Part shown: positions 12,563 through 27,600 of the stretch, piece by piece
Position numbering within the stretch: the stretch's first letter is position 1
How the letters are laid out: every line of letters starts with the position of its first letter
Notes under the pieces: generated by a model
Database searches by the model: none
The model's input: the letters and a program-made list of their open reading frames with translations, nothing else
Told to the model about the DNA's origin: nothing
Position numbers and translations under genes: made by a program
Assembly (NCBI GenBank): GCA_036250195.1
Contig: JAVHZZ010000015.1
Location: 3,100,001 to 3,164,000, forward strand
DNA: 64,000 bases
From: Mixophyes australis
Taxonomy: Eukaryota > Chordata > Amphibia > Anura > Limnodynastidae
Direction of reading: 5' to 3'

Positions 12563-15500
12563 TAATTCATGATTAATGATTCATGATTCAATTCATGATT
12601 CATGATGCAATTCATGATTCATGATTCAATTCATGATTCATGATTTAATTCATGCTTCATGATTCGATTCATGATTCATGATTCAATTCATGATTCATGA
12701 TTCATGATTCAATTCATGATTCATGATTCGATTCATAATTCATGATTCATGATTCGATTCATGATTCATGATTTATGATTCAATTCATGAATTAATTCAT
12801 GATTCTTGATTCAATTCATGATTCGAGATTCATGATTCGATTCATGATTCATGATTCGATTCATGATTGGGTTCATGATTCATGATTCATAATTTATGAT
12901 TCAATTCATGAATCATGATTCATGATTCATGATTCAATTCATGATTAATGATTCAATTCATGATTCATGATTCGATTCATGATTCATGATTCATGATTCA
13001 TGATTCATGATTCAATTCAGGATTCATAATTCGATTCATAAATCATGATTCAATTCATGATTCATGATTTATGATTCAATTCAGGATTCAATTCATGATT
13101 CATTTCATGATTCATGATTCGATTCATGATTCATGATTCATGATTCATGATTCGATTCATGATTCATGATTCATGATTCATGATTCATGATTCAATTCAT
13201 GATTTATGATTTATGATTCAATTTATGATTCAATTCATGATTCATGATTCAATTCATGATTCATGATTCATGGTTTGATTCATAATTCATTATTTAATTC
13301 ATGATTCATGATTCGATTCATGATTCATGATTCAATTCATGATTCATGATTCATGATTCAATTCATGATTCATGATTCATGATTCAATTCATGATTCATG
13401 ATTCGATTCATGATTCATGATTCATGATTCATGATTCAATTCATGATTCATGATTCATGATTCAATTCATGATTCATTTCATGAATTATGATTCAATTCA
13501 TGATTCATGATTCAATTCATGATTCATGATTCAATTCATGATTCATGATTCAATTCATGATTCATTTCATGATTCATGATTTATTTCATGATTCATGATT
13601 CATTTCATGATTCATGATTTAATTCATGATTAATGATTCATGATGCAATTCATGATTCATGATGCAATTCATGATTCATGATTCAATTCATGACTCATGA
13701 TTCAATTCATGTTTCATGATTCGATTCATGATTCATGATTCAATTCATGATTCATGATTCATGATTCAATTCATGATTCATGATTCGATTCATGATTCAT
13801 GATTCGATTCATGATTCATGATTCAATTCATGATTCATGATTCGATTTATGATTCATGATTCAATTCATGATTAATGATTTATGATTCAATTCATGATTC
13901 AATTCATGATTCAATTCATGATTCATGATTTATGATTCATGATTTATGATTCAATTCATGATTAAATTCATGATTCATGATTCAATTCATGATTCGAGAT
14001 TCATGATTTGATTCATGATTCATGATTCAATTCATGCTTCATGATTCATGATTCAATTCATGATTCATGATTCAAATCATGATTCAATTCATGATTCATG
14101 ATTCAATTCATGATTTATGATTCAATTCATGATTCATGATTCAATTCATGATTTATGATTCAATTCATGATTCATGATTCAATTCATGATTCATGATTCA
14201 ATTCATGATTCATGATTCGATTCATGATTAATGATTTATGATTCATTTCATGATTCATGATTCATTTCATGATTCATGATTCGATTCATTATTCATGATT
14301 CATGATTCGATTCATGATTCTTGATTCATTTCATGATTCATGATTCATGATTCAAATCATGATTCATGTTTCGATTCATAATTCATGATTCGATTCATGA
14401 TTCAGGATTCGATTCATGATTCATGATTCATAATTCATGATTCGATTCAAGATTCATGATTCGATTCATGATTCATGATTCAATTCATGATTCATGATTT
14501 ATGATTCAATTCATGATTCAATTCATGATTCATGATTCAATTCATGATTCATGATTCAATTCATGATTCATGATTCATGATTCAATTCATGATTCATGAT
14601 TCATGATTCATGATTCAATTCATGATTCATGATTCAATTCATGATTCATGATTCGATTCATGATTCATGATTCGATTCATTATTCATGATTCATGATTCG
14701 ATTCATGATTCTTGATTCATTTCATGATTCATGATTCATGATTCAAATCATGATTCATGTTTCGATTCATAATTCATGATTCGATTCATGATTCATGATT
14801 CGATTCATGATTCATGATTCATAATTCATGATTCGATTCATGATTCATGATTCGATTCATGATTCATGATTCAATTCATGATTCATGATTCACGATTCAA
14901 TTCATAATTCATGAATCGATTCATGATTCATGATTCAATTCATGATTTATGATTTATGATTCAATTTATGATTCAATTCATGATTCATGATTCAATTCAT
15001 GATTCATGATTCATGATTCAATTCATGATTCATGATTCATGATTCATGATTCAATTCATGATTCATGATTCAATTCATGATTCATGATTCGATTCATGAT
15101 TCATGATTTGATTCATTATTCATGATTCATGATTCGATTCATGATTCTTGATTCATTTCATTATTCATGATTCATGATTCAAATCATGATTCATGTTTCG
15201 ATTCATAATTCATGATTCGATTCATGATTCATGATTCGATTCATGATTCATGATTCATAATTCATGATTCGATTCATGATTCATGATTCGATTCATGATT
15301 CAAGATTCAATTCATGATTCATGATTCAATTCATGATTCATGATTCGATTCTTGATTCATGATTCATGATTCACGATTCAATTCATGATTCATGATTCGA
15401 TTCATGATTCAATTCATGATTTATGATTTATGATTCAATTCATGATTAATGATTCAATTCATGATTCATGATTCGATTCATGATTCATGATTAATGATTC

Positions 15501-18500
15501 AATTCATGATTAATGATTCAATTCATGATTCATGATTCAATTCATGATTCATGATTCATGATTCAATTCATGATTCATGATTCACGATTCAATTCATGAT
15601 TCATGATTCAATTCATGATTCATGATTCATGATTCATGATTCAATTCATGATTCATGATTCACGATTCAATTCATGATTCATGATTCGATTCATGATTCA
15701 TGATTCATGATTCACGATTCAATTCATGATTCATGATTCGATTCATGATTCATGATTCAATTCATGATTTATGATTTATGATTCAATTTATGATTCAATT
15801 CATGATTCATGATTCAATTCATGATTCATGATTCATGATTCAATTCATGATTCATGATTAATGATTCATGATTCATGATTCAATTCATGATTCATGATTC
15901 ATGATTCATGATTCAATTCATGATTCATGATTCAATTCATGATTCATGATTTATGATTCATGATTCATGATTCATTTCATGATTCATTTCATGATTCATG
16001 ATTCATTTCATGATTCATGATTCATTTCATGATTCATGATTCAATTCATGATTCATGATGCAATTCATGATTCATGATTCAATTCATGATTCATGATTTA
16101 ATTCATGTTTCATGATTCGATTCATGATTCATGATTCATGATTCATGATTCAATTCATGATTCATGATTCATGATTCATGATTCAATTCATGATTCATGA
16201 TTCGATTCATGATTCATGATTAAATTGATGATTCATGATTTATGATCCAATTCATGATTCAATTGATGATTCATGATTCAATTCATGATTCATGATTCAT
16301 GATTTGATTCATGATTCATGATTTAATTCATGATTCATGATTTGATTCATGATTCAATTCATGATTCATTTCATGATTCATGATTCAATTCATGATTCAT
16401 GATTCAATTCATGATTCATGATTCATGATTCAATTCATGATTCATTTCATGAATTATGATTCAATTCATGATTCATGATTCAATTCATGATTCATGATTC
16501 AATTCATGATTCATGATTCATGATTCAATTCATGATTCATTTCATGATTCATGATTCATTTCATGATTCATGATTTAATTCATGATTAATGATTCATGAT
16601 GCAATTCATGATTCATGATGCAATTCATGATTCATGATTCAATTCATGACTCATGATTCAATTCATGTTTCATGATTCGATTCATGATTCATGATTCAAT
16701 TCATGATTCATGATTCATGATTCAATTAATGATTCATGATTCGATTCATGATTCATGATTCAATTCATGATTCATGATTCGATTTATGATTCATGATTCA
16801 ATTCATGATTCTTGATTTATGATTCAATTCATGAATCAATTCATGATTCATGATTTATGATTCAATTCATGATTAAATTCATGATTCATGATTCAATTCA
16901 TGATTCGAGATTCATGATTTGATTCATGATTCATGATTCAATTCATGCTTCATGATTCATGATTCAATTCATGATTCATGATTCAAATCATGATTCAATT
17001 CATGATTCAATTCATGATTTATGATTCAATTCATGATTCATGATTCGATTCATGATTAATGATTTATGATTCATTTCATGATTCATGATTCATTTCATGA
17101 TTCATGATTCGATTCATTATTCATGATTCATGATTTGATTCATGATTCATGATTCATTTCATGATTCATGATTCATGATTCAAATCATGATTCATGTTTC
17201 GATTCATAATTCATGATTCGATTCATGATTCATGATTCGATTCATGATTCATAATTCATGATTCGATTCATGATTCATGATTCGATTCATGATTCATGAT
17301 TCAATTCATGATTCATGATTCAATTCATGATTCATGATTCGATTCTTGATTGATGATTCATGATTCAATTCATGATTCATGATTCATGATTCAATTCATG
17401 ATTCATGATTCATGATTCAATTCATGATTCGTGAATCAATTCATGATTCATGATTCAATTCATGATTCATGATTCATGATTCAATTCATGATTCATTTCA
17501 TGATTCATGATTCATTTCATGATTCATGATTCATTTCATGATTCATGATTTAATTCATGATTAATGATTCATGATGCAATTCATGATTCATGATGCAATT
17601 CATGATTCATGATTCAATTCATGATTTATGATTCAATTCATGTTTCATGATTCGATTCATGATTCATGATTTAATTCATGATTTATGATTCATGATTTAA
17701 TTCATGATTCATGATTCAATTCATGATTCATGATTCGATTCATGATTCATGATTCGATTCATGATTCATGATTCAATTCATGATTCATGATTCGATTTAT
17801 GATTCATGATTCAATTCATGATTCATGATTTATGATTCAATTCATGATTCAATTCATGATTCATGATTCATGATTCAATTCATGATTCATGATTCGATTC
17901 ATGATTCATGATTCGATTCATGATTCATGATTTAATTCATGATTCATGATTCGATTTATGATTCATGATTCAATTCATGATTCATGATTTATGATTCAAT
18001 TCATGATTCAATTCATGATTCATGATTTATGATTCAATTCATGATTAAATTCATGATTCATGATTCAATTCATGATTCGAGATTCATGATTTGATTCATG
18101 ATTCATGATACAATTCATGCTTCATGATTCATGATTCAATTCATGATTCATGATTCAAATCATGATTCAATTCATGATTCATGATTCAATTCATGATTTA
18201 TGATTCAATTCATGATTCATGATTCAATTCATGATTTATGATTTAATTCATGATTCATGATTCAATTCATGATTCATGATTCGATTCATGATTAATGATT
18301 TATGATTCATTTCATGATTCATGATTCATTTCATGATTCATGATTCGATTCATTATTCATGATTCATGATTCGATTCATGATTCTTGATTCAATTCATGA
18401 TTCATGATTCAAATCATGATTCATGTTTCGATTCATAATTCATGATTCGATTCATGATTCATGATTCGATTCATGATTCATGATTCATAATTCATGATTC

Positions 18501-19265
18501 GATTCATGATTCATGATTTGATTCATGATTCATGATTCAATTCATGATTCATGATTCAATTCATGATTCATGATTCGATTCTTGATTCATGATTCACGAT
18601 TCACGATTCAATTCATGATTCATGATTCGATTCATGATTCAATTCATGATTTATGATTTATGATTCAATATATGATTCAATTCATGATTCATGATTCAAT
18701 TCATGATTCATGATTCATGATTCAATTCATGATTCATGATTCGATTCTTGATTCATGATTCATGATTCACGATTCAATTCATGATTCATGATTCGATTCA
18801 TGATTCATGATTCAATTCATGATTTATGATTTATGATTCAATTTATGATTCAATTCATGATTCATGATTCAATTCATGATTCATGATTCATGATTCAATT
18901 CATAATTCATGATTCATGATTCATGATTCAATTCATGATTCATGATTCAGTTCATGATTCATGATTCGATTCATGATTCATGATTCAATTCATGATTCAT
19001 GATTCGATTCATGATTCATGATTCAATTCATGATTCATGATTTATGATTCAATTCATGATTATATTCATGATTAATGATTCAATTCATGATTCATGATTC
19101 ATTTCATGATTCATTTCATGATTCATGATTCATTTCAGAATTCATGATTCATTTCATGATTCATGATTCAATTCATGATTCATGATGCAATTAATGATTC
19201 ATGATTCAATTCATGATTCATGATTTAATTCATGTTTCATGATTCGATTCATGATTCATGATTCA

Positions 19266-21621
19266 TGATTCATGATTCAATTCATGATTCATGATTCATG
19301 ATTCATGATTCAATTCATGATTCATGATTCGATTCATGATTCATGATTAAATTGATGATTCATGATTTATGATCCAATTCATGATTCAATTGATGATTCA
19401 TGATTCAATTCATGATTCATGATTCATGATTTGATTCATGATTCATGATTTAATTCATGATTCATGATTTGATTCATGATTCAATTCATGATTCATTTCA
19501 TGATTCATGATTCAATTCATGATTCATGATTCAATTCATGATTCATGATTCATGATTCAATTCATGATTCATTTCATGAATTATGATTCAATTCATGATT
19601 CATGATTCAAATCATGATTCAATTCATGATTCATGATTCAATTCATGATTTATGATTCAATTCATGATTCATGATTCGATTCATGATTAATGATTTATGA
19701 TTCATTTCATGATTCATGATTCATTTCATGATTCATGATTCGATTCATTATTCATGATTCATGATTCGATTCATGATTCTTGATTCATTTCATGATTCAT
19801 GATTCATGATTCAAATCATGATTCATGTTTCGATTCATAATTCATGATTCGATTCATGATTCATGATTCGATTCATTATTCATGATTCATGATTCGATTC
19901 ATGATTCTTGATTCATTTCATGATTCATGATTCAAATCATGATTCATGTTTCGATTCATAATTCATGATTCGATTCATGATTCATGATTCGATTCATGAT
20001 TCATGATTCATAATTCATGATTCGATTCATGATTCATGATTTGATTCATGATTCATGATTCAATTCATGATTCATGATTCAATTAATGATTCATGATTCG
20101 ATTCTTGATTCATGATTCATGATTCACGATTCAATTCATGATTCATGATTCGATTCATGATTCAATTCATGATTTATGATTTATGATTCAATTTATGATT
20201 CAATTCATGATTTATGATTCAATTCATGATTCATGATTCATGATTCAATTCATGATTCATGATTCATGATTCAATTCATGATTCATGATTCAATTCATGA
20301 TTCATGATTCGATTCATGATTCATGATTCGATTCATGATTCATGATTCGATTCATGATTCATGATTCATAATTCATGATTCGATTCATGATTCATGATTC
20401 AATTCATGATTCATGATTCAATTCATGATTCATGATTCGATTCTTGATTCATGATTCATGATTCACGATTCAATTCATGATTCATGATTCGATTCATGAT
20501 TCATGATTCAATTCATGATTTATGATTTATGATTCAATTTATGATTCAATTCATGATTCATGATTCAATTCATGATTCATGATTCATGATTCAATTCATG
20601 ATTCATGATTCATGATTCATGATTCAATTCATGATTCATGATTCAGTTCATGATTCATGATTCGATTCATGATTCATGATTCAATTCATGATTCATGATT
20701 CGATTCATGATTCATGATTCAATTCATGATTCATGATTTATGATTCAATTCATGATTATATTAATGATTAATGATTCAATTCATGATTCATGATTCAATT
20801 CATGATTCATGATTCATGATTCAATTCATGATTCATGATTCAATTCATGATTCATGATTCGATTCATGATTCATGATTCATGATTCAAATCATGATTCAT
20901 GTTTCGATTCATAATTCATGATTCGATTCATGATTCATGATTCGATTCATGATTCATAATTCATGATTCGATTCATGATTCATGATTCATGATTCAATTC
21001 ATGATTCATGATTCATGATTCATGATTCAATTGATGATTCATGATTCGATTCATGATTCATGATTCAATTCATGATTCATGATTTATGATTCAATTCATG
21101 ATTCAATTCATGATTCATGATTTATGATTTAATTCATGATTAAATTCATGATTCATTATTCAATTCATGATTCGAGATTCATGATTTGATTCATGATTCA
21201 TGATACAATTCATGCTTCATGATTCATGATTCAATTCATGATTCATGATTCAAATCATGATTCAATTCATGATTCATGATTCAATTCATGATTTATGATT
21301 CAATTCATGATTCATGATTCAATTCATGATTTATGATTCAATTCATGATTCATGATTCAATTCATGATTCATGATTCGATTCATGATTAATGATTTATGA
21401 TTCATTTCATGATTCATGATTCATTTCATGATTCATGATTCGATTCATTATTCATGATTCATGATTCGATTCATGATTCTTGATTCATTTCATGATTCAT
21501 GATTCAAATCATGATTCATGTTTCGATCCATAATTCATGATTCGATTCATGATTCATGATTCGATTCATGATTCATGATTCATAATTCATGATTCGATTC
21601 ATGATTCATGATTTGATTCAT
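19266..21621. repeat. 2.36-kb linker between 10-kb members, copy 1
   Basis: This lies between members 1 and 2. Its left part repeats 16,180-16,500 (GATCC at 19,371). At 19,610 it jumps past about 541 bp that is present in the third copy (61,270-61,810). Two TTTCGATTCATAATTC modules lie only 121 bp apart at 19,828 and 19,949. The right part resembles 2,281-2,520 and 741-1,020: the rare ATTCAGTTC is at 754, 18,948 and 20,644. Counterparts are 50,777-53,139 and 60,925 onward. Confidence 0.74.
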
Positions 21622-24600
21622 GATTCATGATTCAATTCATGATTCATGATGCAATTCATGATTCATGATTCAATTCATGATTCATGATTTAATTCATGCT
21701 TCATGATTCGATTCATGATTCATGATTCAATTCATGATTCATGATTCATGATTCAATTCATGATTCATGATTCGATTCATAATTCATGATTCATGATTCG
21801 ATTCATGATTCATGATTTATGATTCAATTCATGAATTAATTCATGATTCTTGATTCAATTCATGATTCGAGATTCATGATTCGATTCATGATTCATGATT
21901 CGATTCATGATTGGGTTCATGATTCATGATTCATAATTTATGATTCAATTCATGAATCATGATTCATGATTCATGATTCAATTCATGATTAATGATTCAA
22001 TTCATGATTCATGATTCGATTCATGATTCATGATTCATGATTCATGATTTATGATTCAATTCATGATTCATGATTTTAATCATGATTCATGATTCAATTC
22101 ATGATTTATGATTTATAATTCAATTTATGATTCGATTCATGATTCATGATTTAATTCATGATTCATGATTCATGATTCGATTCATGATTCATGATTCAAT
22201 TCATGATTCATGATTCATGATTCAATTCATGATTCATGATTTATGATTCATGATTCAATTCATGATTCATCATTCAATTCATGATTCATGATTCGATTCA
22301 TGATTCATGATTCATGATTCATGATTCAATACATGATTCATGATTCGATTCATGATTCATGATTTAATTAATGATTCATGATTTGATTCATGATTTATGA
22401 TTCAATTCATGAATCATCATTCATGATTCATGATTCAATTCATAAATCATGATTCATGATTCATGATTCAATTCATGATTCATGATTCATGATTCAATTC
22501 ATGATTCATTTCATGATTCATGATTCAATTCATGATTCATGATTCATGATTCAACTCATGATTCATTTCATGATTCATGATTCAATTCATGATTCATGAT
22601 TCATGATTCAATTCATGATTCATTTCATGATTCATGATTCATTTCATGATTCATGATTCAATTCATGATTCATGATTCATGATTCAATTCATGATTCATT
22701 TCATGATTCATGATTCATTTCATGATTCATGATTTAATTCATGATTAATGATTCATGATTCAATTCATGATTCATGATGCAATTCATGATTCATGATTCA
22801 ATTCATGATTCATGATTTAATTCATGCTTCATGATTCGATTCATGATTCATGATTCAATTCATGATTCATGATTCATGATTCAATTCATGATTCATGATT
22901 CGATTCATAATTCATGATTCATGATTCGATTCATGATTCATGATTTATGATTCAATTCATGAATTAATTCATGATTCTTGATTCAATTCATGATTCGAGA
23001 TTCATGATTCGATTCATGATTCATGATTCGATTCATGATTGGGTTCATGATTCATGATTCATAATTTATGATTCAATTCATGAATCATGATTCATGATTC
23101 ATGATTCAATTCATGATTAATGATTCAATTCATGATTCATGATTCGATTCATGATTCATGATTCATGATTCATGATTCATGATTCAATTCAGGATTCATA
23201 ATTCGATTCATAAATCATGATTCAATTCATGATTCATGATTTATGATTCAATTCAGGATTCAATTCATGATTCATTTCATGATTCATGATTCGATTCATG
23301 ATTCATGATTCATGATTCATGATTCGATTCATGATTCATGATTCATGATTCATGATTCATGATTCAATTCATGATTTATGATTTATGATTCAATTTATGA
23401 TTCAATTCATGATTCATGATTCAATTCATGATTCATGATTCATGGTTTGATTCATAATTCATTATTTAATTCATGATTCATGATTCGATTCATGATTCAT
23501 GATTCAATTCATGATTCATGATTCATGATTCAATTCATGATTCATGATTCATGATTCAATTCATGATTCATGATTCGATTCATGATTCATGATTCATGAT
23601 TCATGATTCAATTCATGATTCATGATTCATGATTCAATTCATGATTCATTTCATGAATTATGATTCAATTCATGATTCATGATTCAATTCATGATTCATG
23701 ATTCAATTCATGATTCATGATTCAATTCATGATTCATTTCATGATTCATGATTTATTTCATGATTCATGATTCATTTCATGATTCATGATTTAATTCATG
23801 ATTAATGATTCATGATGCAATTCATGATTCATGATGCAATTCATGATTCATGATTCAATTCATGACTCATGATTCAATTCATGTTTCATGATTCGATTCA
23901 TGATTCATGATTCAATTCATGATTCATGATTCATGATTCAATTCATGATTCATGATTCGATTCATGATTCATGATTCGATTCATGATTCATGATTCAATT
24001 CATGATTCATGATTCGATTTATGATTCATGATTCAATTCATGATTAATGATTTATGATTCAATTCATGATTCAATTCATGATTCAATTCATGATTCATGA
24101 TTTATGATTCATGATTTATGATTCAATTCATGATTAAATTCATGATTCATGATTCAATTCATGATTCGAGATTCATGATTTGATTCATGATTCATGATTC
24201 AATTCATGCTTCATGATTCATGATTCAATTCATGATTCATGATTCAAATCATGATTCAATTCATGATTCATGATTCAATTCATGATTTATGATTCAATTC
24301 ATGATTCATGATTCAATTCATGATTTATGATTCGATTCATGATTCATGATTCAATTCATGATTCATGATTCAATTCATGATTCATGATTCGATTCATGAT
24401 TAATGATTTATGATTCATTTCATGATTCATGATTCATTTCATGATTCATGATTCGATTCATTATTCATGATTCATGATTCGATTCATGATTCTTGATTCA
24501 TTTCATGATTCATGATTCATGATTCAAATCATGATTCATGTTTCGATTCATAATTCATGATTCGATTCATGATTCAGGATTCGATTCATGATTCATGATT

Positions 24601-27600
24601 CATAATTCATGATTCGATTCAAGATTCATGATTCGATTCATGATTCATGATTCAATTCATGATTCATGATTTATGATTCAATTCATGATTCAATTCATGA
24701 TTCATGATTCAATTCATGATTCATGATTCAATTCATGATTCATGATTCATGATTCAATTCATGATTCATGATTCATGATTCATGATTCAATTCATGATTC
24801 ATGATTCAATTCATGATTCATGATTCGATTCATGATTCATGATTCGATTCATTATTCATGATTCATGATTCGATTCATGATTCTTGATTCATTTCATGAT
24901 TCATGATTCATGATTCAAATCATGATTCATGTTTCGATTCATAATTCATGATTCGATTCATGATTCATGATTCGATTCATGATTCATGATTCATAATTCA
25001 TGATTCGATTCATGATTCATGATTCGATTCATGATTCATGATTCAATTCATGATTCATGATTCAATTCATGATTCATGATTCGATTCTTGATTCATGATT
25101 CATGATTCACGATTCAATTCATAATTCATGAATCGATTCATGATTCATGATTCAATTCATGATTTATGATTTATGATTCAATTTATGATTCAATTCATGA
25201 TTCATGATTCAATTCATGATTCATGATTCATGATTCAATTCATGATTCATGATTCATGATTCATGATTCAATTCATGATTCATGATTCAATTCATGATTC
25301 ATGATTCGATTCATGATTCATGATTTGATTCATTATTCATGATTCATGATTCGATTCATGATTCTTGATTCATTTCATTATTCATGATTCATGATTCAAA
25401 TCATGATTCATGTTTCGATTCATAATTCATGATTCGATTCATGATTCATGATTCGATTCATGATTCATGATTCATAATTCATGATTCGATTCATGATTCA
25501 TGATTCGATTCATGATTCAAGATTCAATTCATGATTCATGATTCAATTCATGATTCATGATTCGATTCTTGATTCATGATTCATGATTCACGATTCAATT
25601 CATGATTCATGATTCGATTCATGATTCAATTCATGATTTATGATTTATGATTCAATTCATGATTAATGATTCAATTCATGATTCATGATTCGATTCATGA
25701 TTCATGATTAATGATTCAATTCATGATTAATGATTCAATTCATGATTCATGATTCAATTCATGATTCATGATTCATGATTCAATTCATGATTCATGATTC
25801 ACGATTCAATTCATGATTCATGATTCAATTCATGATTCATGATTCATGATTCATGATTCAATTCATGATTCATGATTCACGATTCAATTCATGATTCATG
25901 ATTCGATTCATGATTCATGATTCATGATTCACGATTCAATTCATGATTCATGATTCGATTCATGATTCATGATTCAATTCATGATTTATGATTTATGATT
26001 CAATTTATGATTCAATTCATGATTCATGATTCAATTCATGATTCATGATTCATGATTCAATTCATGATTCATGATTCATGATTCATGATTCATGATTCAA
26101 TTCATGATTCATGATTCATGATTCATGATTCAATTCATGATTCATGATTCAATTCATGATTCATGATTTATGATTCATGATTCATGATTCATTTCATGAT
26201 TCATTTCATGATTCATGATTCATTTCATGATTCATGATTCATTTCATGATTCATGATTCAATTCATGATTCATGATGCAATTCATGATTCATGATTCAAT
26301 TCATGATTCATGATTTAATTCATGTTTCATGATTCGATTCATGATTCATGATTCATGATTCATGATTCAATTCATGATTCATGATTCATGATTCATGATT
26401 CAATTCATGATTCATGATTCGATTCATGATTCATGATTAAATTGATGATTCATGATTTATGATCCAATTCATGATTCAATTGATGATTCATGATTCAATT
26501 CATGATTCATGATTCATGATTTGATTCATGATTCATGATTTAATTCATGATTCATGATTTGATTCATGATTCAATTCATGATTCATTTCATGATTCATGA
26601 TTCAATTCATGATTCATGATTCAATTCATGATTCATGATTCATGATTCAATTCATGATTCATTTCATGAATTATGATTCAATTCATGATTCATGATTCAA
26701 TTCATGATTCATGATTCAATTCATGATTCATGATTCATGATTCAATTCATGATTCATTTCATGATTCATGATTCATTTCATGATTCATGATTTAATTCAT
26801 GATTAATGATTCATGATGCAATTCATGATTCATGATGCAATTCATGATTCATGATTCAATTCATGACTCATGATTCAATTCATGTTTCATGATTCGATTC
26901 ATGATTCATGATTCAATTCATGATTCATGATTCATGATTCAATTAATGATTCATGATTCGATTCATGATTCATGATTCAATTCATGATTCATGATTCGAT
27001 TTATGATTCATGATTCAATTCATGATTCTTGATTTATGATTCAATTCATGAATCAATTCATGATTCATGATTTATGATTCAATTCATGATTAAATTCATG
27101 ATTCATGATTCAATTCATGATTCGAGATTCATGATTTGATTCATGATTCATGATTCAATTCATGCTTCATGATTCATGATTCAATTCATGATTCATGATT
27201 CAAATCATGATTCAATTCATGATTCAATTCATGATTTATGATTCAATTCATGATTCATGATTCGATTCATGATTAATGATTTATGATTCATTTCATGATT
27301 CATGATTCATTTCATGATTCATGATTCGATTCATTATTCATGATTCATGATTTGATTCATGATTCATGATTCATTTCATGATTCATGATTCATGATTCAA
27401 ATCATGATTCATGTTTCGATTCATAATTCATGATTCGATTCATGATTCATGATTCGATTCATGATTCATAATTCATGATTCGATTCATGATTCATGATTC
27501 GATTCATGATTCATGATTCAATTCATGATTCATGATTCAATTCATGATTCATGATTCGATTCTTGATTGATGATTCATGATTCAATTCATGATTCATGAT

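Larger units (their letters stand above)
10860..13005. repeat. 1.06-1.13-kb tandem duplication carrying the GGG module
   Basis: Two consecutive members, about 10,860-11,917 and 11,918-13,005. TTATAATTCA is at 10,884 and 11,941 (shift 1,057). ACTCATG is near 11,331 and 12,383 (shift 1,052). ATGATGC is at 11,479 and 12,607, and GATTGGG at 11,741 and 12,869 (both shift 1,128). The 76-bp increase is the tandem duplication at 12,411-12,562 in the second member. Both members end in a shared run near 11,876 and 13,004, after which they differ. The pair recurs at about 42,390-44,535 and, inside the 10-kb duplication, in part at 21,622-23,177 and 53,140-54,695. Confidence 0.82.
5467..14350 (+). repeat. 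Domain lacking the TTTCGATTCATAATTC module
   Basis: For about 8.9 kb the marker module is absent. Other variants dominate instead: ATTCATTTCATG, ATGATGCAATTC, ATTTAATTC, GATTGGGTTC and TTCGAGATTC. The same absence occurs at 36,997-45,880. The domain contains the 531-bp, 1.1-kb and 1.65-kb-shift duplications, so its amplification history differs from that of the flanking regions. Confidence 0.75.
11450..19265. repeat. 10-kb-shift duplication, member 1
   Basis: This block recurs at 21,622-29,406. The shift is 10,172 bp at ATGATGC (11,479 and 21,651), GATTGGG (11,741 and 21,913), TGGTTTGATT (13,271 and 23,443) and CAGGATTC (14,403 and 24,575). It is 10,217 bp after the 45-bp segment missing here near 14,880: ATGAATCGAT 14,911 and 25,128, GATCC 16,244 and 26,461, CGTGAATC 17,431 and 27,648, CAATATATG 18,666 and 28,883. 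It is 10,141 bp after a 76-bp segment present here but missing in member 2 (near 18,820): CATAATTC 18,901 and 29,042, ATTTCAGAATTC 19,131 and 29,272. The match ends exactly at 19,265, paired with 29,406. Confidence 0.86.
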
